Shown: positions 50,058 through 60,574 of the stretch, one piece after another
Layout: every line of letters begins with the position of its first letter
Numbering within the stretch: position 1 is the stretch's first letter
Assembly: GCF_001742305.1 (NCBI RefSeq)
Contig: NZ_MJAT01000001.1
Coordinates: 336,703-400,702, forward strand
Source: Desulfuribacillus stibiiarsenatis
GTDB taxonomy: Bacteria; Bacillota; Bacilli; Desulfuribacillales; Desulfuribacillaceae
DNA length: 64,000 bases
Reading direction: 5' to 3'
Translations under genes and position numbers: made by a program
Notes under the pieces: generated by a model
The model's input: only the letters and a program-made list of their open reading frames with translations
What the model was told of the DNA's origin: nothing
The model's database searches: none

Positions 50058-52505
50058 TTGGAACATTGGTTAACGAGTTTTCTTAAGACAAATATCTTAA
50101 TTTTTGATGGGGCAATGGGTACGCAGCTTCAAAGCAGAGGCTTTCCAGTGGGCGGTTGTCCCGAGAGCTGGAATTTAGAAAACCCGGATGTGATCACAGA
50201 AATCCATCGCAAATATTTCGAAGCGGGAAGTAACGTTGTTACGACCAATACATTCGGTGGGAATCGCATTAAGCTTGAGGAGTATGGCCTTGAGGACCAG
50301 CTTGAAGAGATTAACATGAAGGCTGTTCAATGTGCGAAGAATGCGACTTTCCAAGAGAATCAATGGGTAGCAGGCTCCATGGGCCCTACGGGTAAATTTG
50401 TTGACCCTCTTGGGGAAACAACCTTTGATGAAATGTACGAGATTTTCAAGGAGCAAGCCATCGCCTTAGAAAAGGGTGGCGCAGATTTATTAATTATAGA
50501 AACTTCTGGCGATATAGGGGAGATGCGTGCCGCTGCTCTAGCAGCTATAGAGAACACGAAGATTCCTGTCATTTCTTCTTTAACATTTAATGAAGACCAA
50601 CGCACATTTACAGGAACTGATCCTCGAAGTGCTGCCATTATATTAGAACGTATGGGCATTGCCGCCATTGGGGCGAACTGCTCTGGCGGACCGAAAGAAT
50701 TATTAGAGACTTGCAAAATCTTTGCAGCTAACACGAACCTTCCAATTATAATACAACCGAATGCTGGCCTTCCGAAGTTAGTCAATGGACAAACCGTCTT
50801 TGATGCAACGCCACAAGAAATGGCTGATTATGCGGTGCAAATCGTCGCGGCAGGTGCCAATATTGTTGGGGCATGTTGTGGGAGCTCACCTGAGCATATT
50901 GCAGCAATAGCAAAGGCTGTCGAAAGTGCAGTGCCACAAGCGAGAAATCATTCCTTTGGCTTACGCATAGCAAGTCGTACGAAATCTACAGAGATTGCTG
51001 CGAAATTAGCTCCAGTGGCAGTCGGAGAACGGATTAACCCAACGGGCCGAAAGCCTTTATCTGAAGAGATTCGCGCAGGGAAGATGGACTTAGTTCGGAA
51101 AGAAGCCATGGAACAAACGGAGGCAGGCGCTTCAGTACTGGACGTAAACATGGGTGTGCCGAAAATCGACCAAGTAGAGGCAATGAAAATTGCAGTCAAT
51201 CGCATTCAAACGTTAGTCGATACACCATTGATGCTAGATAGTACAGATCCTGCCGTTCTTGAAGCGGGACTTAAGCAATATCACGGAAAAGCACTGATCA
51301 ATTCTGTCAATGGCGAGGAAAAAAGTCTAGAAGAAGTACTACCGCTTGTGAAGCGTTTTGGAGCATCCGTCGTGGCCCTTGCACTAGACGATGATGGACT
51401 ACCAGAATCAAAGGAAAAACGCATAGAAATCGCTACGAAGATTGTCGAGCGCGCTAAAGGGTTCGGGATTCCAGCGAAGGATATTATCGTTGACTGTTTA
51501 GTACTAACAGCAAGTGCCCAACCTGAAGCAATTGGACAAACCTTACAAGCAATCACAGAAGTAAAAGCAAAGCTTAGCGTAACCACCATCTTAGGCGTAA
51601 GTAACGTTTCTTTCGGATTACCGAAACGTCCTCTTATTAATAGAACATTCTTTGCTATGGCATTAGGGGCTGGCCTTGATGCGGGTATCATCAATCCATT
51701 AGATGCGAACATGATGATGACGTTGAAGACTAGTGCTGTTCTCGCAAATCGTGATCCACATGCAGCGAATTACATTGAATGGTCACAATACTTTGAAGAC
51801 CAGACAGGCGAAGTGAAATTCGCCCAGAGAGATAATAAGAAAAACGCAGATATCGAGCAAATCGAAGATATCTTTGAGCAATTGAAACAAACCGTTATCA
51901 CAGGCGACAAAGAAAACGTTGTGGCTAGACTTGAAAAAGGAATTAATCAAGGGAAAACAGCGATGGAATTACTGAATCAAGGTCTCATCCCAGGGATTGA
52001 AGAAGTTGGAGATAAGTTTGGTAAGGGGATTTTCTTCCTACCACAGCTTATGTTAGCAGGCGAAACAATGACTGCAAGCTTCGGATTCTTAGAGCCAGAA
52101 CTGAAGAAATCAGGGTCGAAGAAAATAGCGAAGATTATTCTAGCAACTGTAAAGGGAGATATCCACGACATCGGGAAAAACATATTAAGTGTTTTACTCG
52201 CCAATCATGGCTTTGACGTCATTGATCTAGGTAAGAACATCGACACTGAAGATATTATCCAACGTGCCATCGATGAAAATGCAGAAATCATTGGTCTCAG
52301 CGCACTGATGACGACTACAATGACGAGAATGCCTGAGCTGATTGAAAAGGTGAAAGAGCGCAATATTCCTGTGAAGGTAATTGTCGGTGGTGCTGTGGTT
52401 ACGAGAAGTTATGCCAATGAGATTGGTGCGGATGGATATGCGAAGGATGCAGTAGAAGCTGTACAATTATGTAAAAACTTAATTAGCAACCTACAAGTGA
52501 ATTAA
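50058..52505 (+). CDS. metH: Cobalamin-dependent methionine synthase lacking the activation domain
   Basis: Transfers methyl from methyltetrahydrofolate through cobalamin to homocysteine. The 815 residues include: homocysteine-binding barrel (1-290; DGAMGTQLQ, and zinc cysteines in GANCSGGPKE and GACCGSSPEH); pterin-binding domain (about 315-570; GERINPTGRKPL, LDVNMG, MLDSTDP); cobalamin cap (about 600-690); and B12-binding domain with DIHDIGKNI. The C-terminal activation domain is absent and is encoded separately upstream. TTG start behind AAGGAGATG. The S-box upstream predicts repression by SAM. Confidence 0.94.
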   Translation: MEHWLTSFLKTNILIFDGAMGTQLQSRGFPVGGCPESWNLENPDVITEIHRKYFEAGSNVVTTNTFGGNRIKLEEYGLEDQLEEINMKAVQCAKNATFQENQWVAGSMGPTGKFVDPLGETTFDEMYEIFKEQAIALEKGGADLLIIETSGDIGEMRAAALAAIENTKIPVISSLTFNEDQRTFTGTDPRSAAIILERMGIAAIGANCSGGPKELLETCKIFAANTNLPIIIQPNAGLPKLVNGQTVFDATPQEMADYAVQIVAAGANIVGACCGSSPEHIAAIAKAVESAVPQARNHSFGLRIASRTKSTEIAAKLAPVAVGERINPTGRKPLSEEIRAGKMDLVRKEAMEQTEAGASVLDVNMGVPKIDQVEAMKIAVNRIQTLVDTPLMLDSTDPAVLEAGLKQYHGKALINSVNGEEKSLEEVLPLVKRFGASVVALALDDDGLPESKEKRIEIATKIVERAKGFGIPAKDIIVDCLVLTASAQPEAIGQTLQAITEVKAKLSVTTILGVSNVSFGLPKRPLINRTFFAMALGAGLDAGIINPLDANMMMTLKTSAVLANRDPHAANYIEWSQYFEDQTGEVKFAQRDNKKNADIEQIEDIFEQLKQTVITGDKENVVARLEKGINQGKTAMELLNQGLIPGIEEVGDKFGKGIFFLPQLMLAGETMTASFGFLEPELKKSGSKKIAKIILATVKGDIHDIGKNILSVLLANHGFDVIDLGKNIDTEDIIQRAIDENAEIIGLSALMTTTMTRMPELIEKVKERNIPVKVIVGGAVVTRSYANEIGADGYAKDAVEAVQLCKNLISNLQVN

Positions 52506-52649
52506 CACCTGAATCAAGACAATATAAGAGTGACATTTATTATTAACCGCTACTTCCAATGAATGCGATAATTCAATTTATACATTTAATATAGAAGTGA
52601 TAGAAGGAATTTACTCAAAAGTTACTATAGAGAGCCGAGGAGATAGAAG

Positions 52650-53525
52650 ATGAATACATTCAGTTTACGAGATAAGTTGAGAGCAGGAACCTTTGTAGTA
52701 ACCGTAGAGTTAGAACCACCAAAGGGTGCAGATCCAGATCCAACATTAACGAAAGCTAAGAAGTTATACGGTACCGTTGATGCAGTCAATATTGCAGATA
52801 GCCCAATGGCTACGATGCGTATGAGTCCAATCGCTTTGTCGCATATTTTGCAAAAGGACGTAAATATGGAGGCGATATTCCATTTAACGTGCCGCGATCG
52901 AAACCTCCTTGGACTGCAATCTGAGTTATTAGGAGCGGCTGCTCTAGGGGTCCGCAATATTTTAACGCTCACAGGTGATTCACCGAAACAAGGGGATCAT
53001 CCCGATGCGTCAGGGATTTTTGATGTCAATTCTGTCGGGCTTGCCAAGATTGCAAAGACCTTAAATGAAGGCAAAGACTTGTCTGGAAAAGACCTGAATA
53101 AACCATCAGATTTCTTTATCGGAGCAGTAGCCAATCCAGGTGCCGATGATCTCGATGATGAAATTCGCAAAGTCAAAGAGAAAATTGCTGCTGGTGTTGA
53201 ATTCTTCCAAACTCAGCCAGTATTCGACATCGAAACAGTCCTGACATTCGAGAAACGCTTAGCAGAAGAGAACATCACGGCGAAGATTTTATACGGAATT
53301 TTGCCGTTAAAGAGCTTTAAAGTTGCGACTTACCTCAACGACAAGGTGCCAGGCATTCGTATTTCCCGAGAAATAATGGATCGTGTCGAAGCAGGGGGGC
53401 AAGTAGCAGGTGTTGCCATAGCGAAAGAGCTATACCACGAACTTAGAAAATTGTCGATTGCCGGCGTTCACATCTTCCCAATTGGCGACTTGAACATGGT
53501 TCATACAATCCTTGATATAGAATAA
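52650..53525 (+). CDS. metF: Methylenetetrahydrofolate reductase
   Basis: A 291-residue FAD-dependent barrel that reduces 5,10-methylene- to 5-methyltetrahydrofolate, the methyl donor for MetH. Motifs: [84 protein letters not shown], and [13 protein letters not shown]. It follows metH by 145 bases behind GAGGAG. It resembles the short MetF forms of anaerobes and of MetH-associated loci. Confidence 0.93.
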   Translation: MNTFSLRDKLRAGTFVVTVELEPPKGADPDPTLTKAKKLYGTVDAVNIADSPMATMRMSPIALSHILQKDVNMEAIFHLTCRDRNLLGLQSELLGAAALGVRNILTLTGDSPKQGDHPDASGIFDVNSVGLAKIAKTLNEGKDLSGKDLNKPSDFFIGAVANPGADDLDDEIRKVKEKIAAGVEFFQTQPVFDIETVLTFEKRLAEENITAKILYGILPLKSFKVATYLNDKVPGIRISREIMDRVEAGGQVAGVAIAKELYHELRKLSIAGVHIFPIGDLNMVHTILDIE

Positions 53526-53553
53526 TGAAGAGACACTAAATAATGAAGAGACA
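53523..53553 (+). repeat. Short direct repeat after metF
   Basis: TAATGAAGAGACA occurs twice, 18 bases apart, starting just before the metF stop codon's last bases. Confidence 0.5.
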
Positions 53554-53628
53554 ATAAATAGTGACGAAATACTAAGGTCGATAAGGCTACAATTTTTACT
53601 ATGTGAATTGCTGGGAGAAGGTGAAATC

Positions 53629-55416
53629 GTGAACCTACAAGAGAAACTATCGTTACTTCCTGCAAAGCCAGGCTGCTATCTAATGAAGAATGATGCTGGC
53701 GAAATCATATATGTCGGGAAAGCAAAGGTTTTGAAGAATCGTGTGCGTTCCTATTTCACTGGAAGCCATGATGAGAAGACACAAAGACTCGTTGCGAACA
53801 TCACAGACTTTGAATACATTATCACCGACTCTCCGACGGAAGCATTAATTTTAGAGTGTAATTTAATTAAGCAATATAAGCCACAATACAACATCCTTCT
53901 TAAGGATGATAAGACATATCCCTATTTGAAAATAACCAACGAAACACATCCGCGACTCGATGTCGTGCGCAAAGTGCACAAGGATCACGGGAGATATTTC
54001 GGACCTTATCCAAGCGCCCAGGCAGCCCACGAGACGAAAAGGTTATTGAGTCGAATTTATCCGTTGCGTAAGTGCAAAACGATGAAGAACCGACCTTGCC
54101 TCTATTTTCACATGGGACAATGCTTTGCTCCATGCAACGAAACGGTGGATGTTCAGAAATACGAGTCAATCGTAGCTGATATAACGCGGTTTTTAAAAGG
54201 TGATTATCGCAGCCTTTGTAATGATTTAAAGGACAAGATGCATAGAGCATCCGAGGCTTTAGACTTTGAACGGGCGAAGGATTTTCGGGATCAAATAGCA
54301 GCGATTCAAGCGATTATGGAAAAGCAGAAGATCATCCTAACAGATAACCTTGACCGTGATATCTTTGGATATTATGCGCAGAATGGTTGGATGTGTGTGC
54401 AGGTCTTTTTCATGCGACAAGGGAAATTGATTGAGCGTGATGTCAGCTTGTTTAAGCATTATGGGGAAGAGCAAGAAGATTTTATGTCTTTTGTGAGCCA
54501 GTATTATCATGAGAATCATGCCTTGCCGAAGGAAATTTTACTACCTGAGATGGACGAGAGCCTGCTTTTAGATGATGCCCTCGCTCTGGAAGATTGGCTA
54601 TCGATTAAAGTCAAAGTACCACAACGCGGACCGAAAAAGGAACTCGTAGAACTGGCGAGTAAAAACGCACGAGTAGCTGTGGAAGAACGATTCTTATTTC
54701 TTGAAAAGGACTTCAATCGCACCCACAAAGCCATTGAAGATATCGGAAACGCCTTTAATATTGAGATTCCAAAGCGCATTGAAGCATTCGATAACTCGAA
54801 CATTCAAGGGACAGACCCAGTGTCGGCGATGGTTGTCTATATCGATGGTAAGCCAGCACGTAAGGAATATAGGAAGTATAAAGTGCGAACCGTAGAAGGT
54901 GCCGATGATTACTCGACAATGCGAGAGGTCATTCGCAGAAGGTACATGCGCGTATTAAAGGACAACCTACCGTTGCCAGACCTAATTGTCATCGATGGTG
55001 GGAAAGGCCATATCTCAAGCGTTATAGACGTACTAGAAAATGAATTGGGACTCGATATTCCAATCTGTGGTTTGAAGAAAAATCGTGAGCATAAAACAGA
55101 GCAGATCCTTTTTGGTAAAGAAGCGCAAGTGATACCACTGGAACGATCCAGTGAAGCGTTCTACCTTTTACAACGCATCCAAGAGGAAGTACATCGCTTC
55201 GCGATTACCTTCCACCGTCAGACCAAGAGTAAGAATACCTTTACATCAGCCTTAGACAATATTAAAGGTGTCGGAGAAAAGCGTCGGAAAGCTCTTCTGA
55301 AGCACTTCGGATCCCTGCAGAAGATTCGCGAAGCATCCGTGGAAGACTTTCGTCAAATCGGCATCGGCGATGTTCTCGCCAAGCAGATTATAGATGCATT
55401 AAACGACAAACCGTAG
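53629..55416 (+). CDS. uvrC: Excinuclease ABC subunit C
   Basis: Makes the two incisions around DNA lesions in nucleotide excision repair with UvrAB. The roughly 595 residues include: GIY-YIG nuclease (3-85; [19 protein letters not shown]), UVR motif (about 195-230; [17 protein letters not shown]), UvrC RNase H-like domain (about 370-520; [27 protein letters not shown]), and C-terminal helix-hairpin-helix pair ([13 protein letters not shown]). Start GTG 53629 follows GGAGAAGG. A terminator follows. Confidence 0.96.
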   Translation: MNLQEKLSLLPAKPGCYLMKNDAGEIIYVGKAKVLKNRVRSYFTGSHDEKTQRLVANITDFEYIITDSPTEALILECNLIKQYKPQYNILLKDDKTYPYLKITNETHPRLDVVRKVHKDHGRYFGPYPSAQAAHETKRLLSRIYPLRKCKTMKNRPCLYFHMGQCFAPCNETVDVQKYESIVADITRFLKGDYRSLCNDLKDKMHRASEALDFERAKDFRDQIAAIQAIMEKQKIILTDNLDRDIFGYYAQNGWMCVQVFFMRQGKLIERDVSLFKHYGEEQEDFMSFVSQYYHENHALPKEILLPEMDESLLLDDALALEDWLSIKVKVPQRGPKKELVELASKNARVAVEERFLFLEKDFNRTHKAIEDIGNAFNIEIPKRIEAFDNSNIQGTDPVSAMVVYIDGKPARKEYRKYKVRTVEGADDYSTMREVIRRRYMRVLKDNLPLPDLIVIDGGKGHISSVIDVLENELGLDIPICGLKKNREHKTEQILFGKEAQVIPLERSSEAFYLLQRIQEEVHRFAITFHRQTKSKNTFTSALDNIKGVGEKRRKALLKHFGSLQKIREASVEDFRQIGIGDVLAKQIIDALNDKP

Positions 55417-55446
55417 CCTTATTTACTTGTAACATTATTCACTTGT

Positions 55447-55475
55447 AACGACTTCATTCTGAGGTCGTTTTTTTA
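55447..55475 (+). terminator. Terminator after uvrC
   Basis: Stem AACGACTT / AGGTCGTT, seven-base loop, seven T. Confidence 0.85.
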
Positions 55476-55567
55476 TTACAATGGATCTCTCGTATTAGCT
55501 AGTCTCATATAAAATTACAATTTGGGGAATTGTAAAAGCATACATTACTGGAAAGAAGGTCGAACTC

Positions 55568-56995
55568 ATGGCAGTCGAAGTTCATCACAGAATTGAGAAA
55601 GACTTTTTAGGGGAGAAGGAAATCCCATTAGATAAATACTATGGAATCCACACCGTACGCGCTTTAGAGAACTTCCCGATTACAGGATATAATATCCATC
55701 AATCGTTGATTGTATCATTAGCTGCTGTGAAGAAAGCCGCAGCACTGGCGAATATGGATGCCGGTCACTTAGATACTGTACTAGGACAGGCAATCGTAAA
55801 AGCTGCTGGCGAAATTATGCAAGGCAAACTACACGACCAATTTGCTGTTGACCCAATCCAAGGTGGGGCAGGGACTTCCTTAAACATGAATACGAATGAA
55901 GTCATCTGCAACCGCGCCCTAGAAATCATGGGAAAGATGAAAGGCGACTACGAATCCTTACATCCGATTAATCATGTCAATAAATCGCAATCCACTAACG
56001 ACGTTGTACCGACAGCAATCCATATAGCCGTCATTTATATGCTCGATATGCTGTTAGATACAATAGAGGATTTATATCAGGCATTCCAAGATAAGGCGAA
56101 GGAGTTTGACTCCATTTTAAAAATGGGCAGAACACATCTCCAGGATGCTGTTCCAATTCGTCTTGGTCAGGAATTCGAAGCGTATGCGGCGGTGATTTTC
56201 CGTGATATCCAAAGGATTCAACGCACCCAGCAGCACCTCTTGAATGTGAACATCGGAGGAACTGCTATCGGTACGGCGATTAACACAGACCATGTGTACC
56301 TAGAGCAAGTACTTGCTCATTTGCGAGAAATTACAGATTTGCCACTAGAAAGAGCGGATCATCTTGTCGATGCAACGCAAAACACTGACAGCTATACCGA
56401 GGTTTCTGCCGCACTGAAAATCTGCATGGTGAACATGTGTAAGATTGCTAATGATATTCGTTTTATGGCATCGGGGCCGACAACGGGACTATCAGAGATT
56501 AAAGTTCCAGCGCGGCAGCCAGGTTCTTCGATTATGCCTGGAAAAGTAAATCCTGTAATGGCAGAGTTAATCAATCAGGTGGCGTATCAGGTCATGGGGA
56601 ACGATACGGTGATTAGTAATGCTTCGAGTGCCGGTCAATTTGAGTTAAACGTGATGGTGCCAGTGCTGTCCTTTAATTTAATTCAATCGATTCATATTAT
56701 GAATCATTCGTTTCGTGTGTTTACCGACTACTGCGTAGAGGGAATTCAAGCGAACATGAAACACCTTCAAGAATTCATTGATAAGTCTGTTGGTATTATT
56801 ACAGCAGTTAGTCCATATATTGGTTATGAGAAGGCTTCCATGATTGCCAAGGAAGCAGTGAAAACTGGTAAGTCAGTGCAAGAGTTGTGTTTAGAGCACC
56901 ATGTATTGAGCAAAGAGGAAATTGATTCCTATTTGGATCCGTACCGAATGACGAACCCAGACATAGACCTAAATGAACAAAAAATCAAACACTGA
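55568..56995 (+). CDS. aspA: Aspartate ammonia-lyase
   Basis: Converts aspartate reversibly to fumarate and ammonia. The 475 residues match the fumarase/aspartase superfamily, with GSSIMPGKVNPV as the catalytic-serine loop and NTNEVICNRALEI, VNKSQSTNDVVPTAIH and GRTHLQDAVPIRLGQEF as substrate motifs. The length and the N terminus (RIEKDFLGEKEIPLDKYYGIHTVRALENFPI) favour aspartase over fumarase C. AAGAAGG precedes the ATG. Fumarate made here links to the sdhCAB genes downstream. Confidence 0.92.
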   Translation: MAVEVHHRIEKDFLGEKEIPLDKYYGIHTVRALENFPITGYNIHQSLIVSLAAVKKAAALANMDAGHLDTVLGQAIVKAAGEIMQGKLHDQFAVDPIQGGAGTSLNMNTNEVICNRALEIMGKMKGDYESLHPINHVNKSQSTNDVVPTAIHIAVIYMLDMLLDTIEDLYQAFQDKAKEFDSILKMGRTHLQDAVPIRLGQEFEAYAAVIFRDIQRIQRTQQHLLNVNIGGTAIGTAINTDHVYLEQVLAHLREITDLPLERADHLVDATQNTDSYTEVSAALKICMVNMCKIANDIRFMASGPTTGLSEIKVPARQPGSSIMPGKVNPVMAELINQVAYQVMGNDTVISNASSAGQFELNVMVPVLSFNLIQSIHIMNHSFRVFTDYCVEGIQANMKHLQEFIDKSVGIITAVSPYIGYEKASMIAKEAVKTGKSVQELCLEHHVLSKEEIDSYLDPYRMTNPDIDLNEQKIKH

Positions 56996-57302
56996 TTTAA
57001 AGGGCTGTAGGTTATTGACTGGTGCTTAGGGTAGGTGTAATATAACACATAAGAAAACGAAAAATTCTGATATAGAAGGAGGATTTGGGGAGGAGTCTGG
57101 CGATAGATACAGATACGCCACTTTTTTTACTGCTTTTTTGGGGAAGTTTGTACAAGTTCTATATTAGTAGTTTTTAAGTTTTAAAGAGATTTTATCAGCA
57201 TTTAAGAGTTTGTTGTTAGAATTTAAAGAGTTTTAGATTAAGAGTTTAATGAAATTAGTAGTTTTGTAGTTTGCTTGAAAAACGGGAGGAGGAACCTTTT
57301 GC
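56996..57302 (+). promoter_or_regulatory. aspA-sdhC gap with promoter-like and terminator-like elements
   Basis: TTGACT near 57014 with a TAATAT about 18 bases on is a possible promoter. A GGAGG-rich segment is followed by a weak hairpin TGGCG / CGCCA and seven T (57094-57128), which could terminate aspA or attenuate sdh. A GGGAGGAGG site near 57290 serves sdhC. No further gene is evident. Confidence 0.4.
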
Positions 57303-57923
57303 ATGGAACGCGGTAATCATTTTTTATTACGAAAAGTACATTCTTTATTAGGCGTAATTCCATTGGGAATATTCTTAATGGAACATTTTTATGTAAATTC
57401 ACTAGCACTTAAAGGTCCTGAAACTTATGATGCGATGGTTAATGGATTCATGGGGCTAATGACTTTACCATACTTTATCTTTGTTGAACTATTTGTCATT
57501 ATTTTCCCACTATTACTTCACGGAATCTATGGTATGTACATAGTCTACCACGCGCAATACAACGTGGACCGCTATGGCTATGGACGTAACTGGGCTTTCG
57601 TTTTACAAAGAGTTTCTGGTGTTATCATGTTTGTATTCTTAATCTGGCACGTATGGCATTTAAGACTATCTCATGTAGTATACGGTACGCCTATTAACTT
57701 TGAATCTATGGCAGCTATCGTTGCCAATCCGTTCTCACTAGGCTTTTTCATTCTAGGAATTATCGCAACTGCTTATCACTTTGCTAATGGTTTATGGGGT
57801 TTCCTAATCACTTGGGGAATTACTGTAGGACCAAGATCGCAACAGCTAGTAGCAAAAGCTACAATTGTTCTGTTCTTCGTACTTTCTTTTGTTGGAGTAC
57901 GCGCGATCTTAGCTTTCGTATAG
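57303..57923 (+). CDS. sdhC: Succinate dehydrogenase cytochrome b558 subunit
   Basis: Membrane anchor of succinate:menaquinone reductase in the Bacillus style. The 206 residues carry five helices and conserved heme-ligand histidines (KVHSLLGVIPLGIFLMEHF, LLLHGIYGMYIVYH, FVFLIWHVWHLRL, TAYHFANGLWGFLITWG). It transfers electrons between SdhA/B and menaquinone through two b hemes. It is first of sdhC-sdhA-sdhB, 16 bases before sdhA. Confidence 0.94.
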   Translation: MERGNHFLLRKVHSLLGVIPLGIFLMEHFYVNSLALKGPETYDAMVNGFMGLMTLPYFIFVELFVIIFPLLLHGIYGMYIVYHAQYNVDRYGYGRNWAFVLQRVSGVIMFVFLIWHVWHLRLSHVVYGTPINFESMAAIVANPFSLGFFILGIIATAYHFANGLWGFLITWGITVGPRSQQLVAKATIVLFFVLSFVGVRAILAFV

Positions 57924-57939
57924 GAGGGGGACTTACAAG

Positions 57940-59679
57940 ATGAGTAAACAAAGATTAATCGTTGTTGGTGGCGGACTTGCTGGCTTAATGGCAACAATGA
58001 AAGCCGCTGAAGCTGGAGTACCTGTTGACTTAATATCACTATGTCCTGTAAAACGCTCTCACTCTGCTTGTGCTCAAGGTGGTATCAACGGAGCTGTTAA
58101 CACAAAAGGAGAGGGAGACTCTACTTGGGAGCACTTTGACGATACGATTTATGGTGGAGACTTCTTAGCGAACCAACCGCCAGTAAAGGAAATGTGTGAA
58201 GCAGCGCCTGGAATCATTCACTTAATGGACCGCATGGGCGTAATGTTCAGTCGTACGCCAGAAGGATTAATAGATTTCCGTCGTTTCGGTGGAACAAAGC
58301 GTCACAGAACAGCTTTCGCGGGTGCAACCACTGGACAACAGTTACTATATGCTTGTGATGAACAAGTACGTAAGCATGAAGATGCTGGCCTTGTAACGAA
58401 ATACGAAGGTTGGGAAATGGTATCTGTAGTATTAGACGACGAGCAAATCTGTCGCGGGATCGTTGTACAGAGCCTAACTACTATGGAATTTAAGACATTT
58501 AAAGGGGACGCTGTAATTCTTGCTACTGGTGGACCTGGAATGATCTTTGGAAAATCTACTAACTCAGTAATCAATACTGGTGCTGCTGTTGGTGCTGCTT
58601 ACCTACAAGGTGCTTACTTTGCCAATGGTGAGTTCATTCAAATTCACCCTACGGCGATTCCTGGAGACGACAAGCTTCGTCTAATGTCAGAATCTGCACG
58701 TGGTGAAGGCGGACGAGTATGGACATATAAAGATGGCAAACCATGGTACTTCCTAGAAGAGAAGTATCCTGCATACGGAAACCTAGTGCCTCGTGACATT
58801 GCAACTCGAGAAATTTTCGATGTGTGCGTGAATCAGAAGCTAGGAATCAATGGCGAGAACATGGTTTACCTTGACCTTTCTCATAAAGATCCGAAAGAAT
58901 TAGATCGTAAACTTGGTGGTATTATCGAAATCTACGAAAAGTTCGTAGGAGAAGATCCACGTAAATTGCCAATGAAGATATTCCCAGGCGTTCACTACTC
59001 AATGGGTGGAATCTGGGTAGACTTTAACCATATGACGAACATCCAAGGTCTATTCGCTGCTGGAGAATGTGACTATCAATACCACGGTGCAAACCGTTTA
59101 GGTGCGAACTCGTTATTATCTGCAATCTATGCGGGTATGGTCACAGGGCCTAAGGCAATTGAATACATGAAGGGTGTTAAGAAGTCTGTAAAAGACATTA
59201 GCGAGTCAGTATTCGAAAGCTCCCAAAAAGCAGAAGAGAAGAAAATGACGGATATCTATGCGATGAACGGTAAGGAAAACCCTTATCAGTTGCATAAAGA
59301 ACTGGGCGATGTATTAACAGAGAACGTGACAGTTGTTCGTTTCAACGACAAGTTAGCGGCTACGGATGTGAAGATCCTAGAGTTAATGGAACGTTATAAG
59401 GACATCAACCTAGAAGACTCAGTGAAGTGGAGCAACCAGTCGGCAGTATTTACTCGTCAATTGAAGACTATGCTTGAATTAGCACGAGTCATTACAATTG
59501 GAGCGTTAAACCGTAACGAGTCACGTGGTGCACACTACAAGCCTGAATTCCCAGATCGTGACGATGAGAACTGGTTAAAAACAACAAAAGCGAAATATAC
59601 AGCAGATGGACCAATGTTTGAGTATGAAGAGGTTGATATTTCACTAATCAAACCTCGTCCACGAAAATATGAGGCTTAA
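57940..59679 (+). CDS. sdhA: Succinate dehydrogenase flavoprotein subunit
   Basis: Oxidises succinate to fumarate, or runs in reverse under anaerobic conditions. The 579 residues show an FAD-binding GGGLAGLMA, the flavinylation histidine in RSHSACAQGGINGAVN, the substrate-site EGGRVW..PWYFLEEKYPAYGNLVPRDIATREIF, and SMGGIWVD. The C-terminal domain ends with RGAHYKPEFPDRDDENWLKTT. GGAGGGGG precedes the ATG. Bacillus-type sequence, central gene of the operon. Confidence 0.96.
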   Translation: MSKQRLIVVGGGLAGLMATMKAAEAGVPVDLISLCPVKRSHSACAQGGINGAVNTKGEGDSTWEHFDDTIYGGDFLANQPPVKEMCEAAPGIIHLMDRMGVMFSRTPEGLIDFRRFGGTKRHRTAFAGATTGQQLLYACDEQVRKHEDAGLVTKYEGWEMVSVVLDDEQICRGIVVQSLTTMEFKTFKGDAVILATGGPGMIFGKSTNSVINTGAAVGAAYLQGAYFANGEFIQIHPTAIPGDDKLRLMSESARGEGGRVWTYKDGKPWYFLEEKYPAYGNLVPRDIATREIFDVCVNQKLGINGENMVYLDLSHKDPKELDRKLGGIIEIYEKFVGEDPRKLPMKIFPGVHYSMGGIWVDFNHMTNIQGLFAAGECDYQYHGANRLGANSLLSAIYAGMVTGPKAIEYMKGVKKSVKDISESVFESSQKAEEKKMTDIYAMNGKENPYQLHKELGDVLTENVTVVRFNDKLAATDVKILELMERYKDINLEDSVKWSNQSAVFTRQLKTMLELARVITIGALNRNESRGAHYKPEFPDRDDENWLKTTKAKYTADGPMFEYEEVDISLIKPRPRKYEA

Positions 59680-59687
59680 GGGGGCGA

Positions 59688-60443
59688 ATGAAAATGGCTC
59701 AAGAATTTATCCATATAATCGTTGAACGTCAAGATAATCCTGAGGGAAACACATATACAGAAGAATTCAAGGTTCCTTACCGCAAGAACATGAACGTAAT
59801 CAGTGTTCTTATGGAAGTTCAGAAGAATCCAGTAAACGCAAAAGGTGAGAAATCTAAGCCTGTGGTTTGGGATTGCAACTGTTTAGAAGAAGTTTGTGGT
59901 GCTTGCACAATGATTATTAATGGCAAGCCACGCCAAGCTTGTACTGCTCTGATTGATCAAATCGAGCAGCCTGTGCGTTTAGCTCCATTATCATCATTCC
60001 CGTTAATTCGTGACTTAATGGTTGACCGTCAAGTGATGTTCGATAGCCTGAAGAAGGTTAAAGCATGGATTCCTATCGACGGTACGTATGAGTTAGGGCC
60101 TGGACCACGTTTGGCAGAAAGAGAGCGCGAATGGGCGTATGAGCTTTCAAAGTGTATGACTTGCGGTTGCTGTATGGAAGCTTGTCCGAACTTCAATGAG
60201 CGTTCGAAGTTCATGGGACCTGCTCCAATCAACCAAGTTCGTCTTTTCAACGTTCACCCAACAGGTGAAATGCACAAGGAAGATCGCTTAGAAGCAATCA
60301 TGGGACCTGGTGGAATCACTGACTGTGGTAATTCTCAGAACTGCCTAAAGGCGTGTCCGAAGGAAATCCCTTTAACAACTTCTTTAGCGGATCTGAACAA
60401 ACAGACAACAAAGCACGCGATTAAGAGTTTCTTCAATCGCTAA
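59688..60443 (+). CDS. sdhB: Succinate dehydrogenase iron-sulfur subunit
   Basis: Passes electrons from SdhA to the b hemes of SdhC. About 250 residues carry a 2Fe-2S ferredoxin domain (WDCNCLEEVCGACTMIINGKPRQAC) and a second domain binding 4Fe-4S and 3Fe-4S clusters (CMTCGCCMEACPN, CGNSQNCLKACPKEIPLTTSL). Start at ATG 59688 or ATG 59694; AAGGGGGCG serves either. It is last in the operon, followed by a strong terminator. Confidence 0.95.
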   Translation: MKMAQEFIHIIVERQDNPEGNTYTEEFKVPYRKNMNVISVLMEVQKNPVNAKGEKSKPVVWDCNCLEEVCGACTMIINGKPRQACTALIDQIEQPVRLAPLSSFPLIRDLMVDRQVMFDSLKKVKAWIPIDGTYELGPGPRLAEREREWAYELSKCMTCGCCMEACPNFNERSKFMGPAPINQVRLFNVHPTGEMHKEDRLEAIMGPGGITDCGNSQNCLKACPKEIPLTTSLADLNKQTTKHAIKSFFNR

Positions 60444-60449
60444 AATATT

Positions 60450-60496
60450 AAACAGACAACCTAGTCTTGTACTAAGACTAGGTTGTCTGTTTTTTG
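60450..60496 (+). terminator. Terminator of sdhCAB
   Basis: Twenty-bp perfect stem beginning AAACAGACAACC with loop TACT and a six-T tail. Confidence 0.95.
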
Positions 60497-60574
60497 CTTT
60501 AATAGTGAATAACAATCTTGAATTATGTAACACTAAGTTTTAAGTAAGCAATATAATTCTTGGAGGGTTTATCA

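Noticed and set aside
50360..51712. Several long minus-strand frames inside metH
   Set aside because: They lie opposite a well-supported gene and have no family signature.
57080..57170. Thirty-codon frame after AGAAGGAGG in the aspA-sdhC gap
   Set aside because: The TTG start is only two bases from the ribosome site and the frame crosses a hairpin and T run; it is more likely leader sequence.
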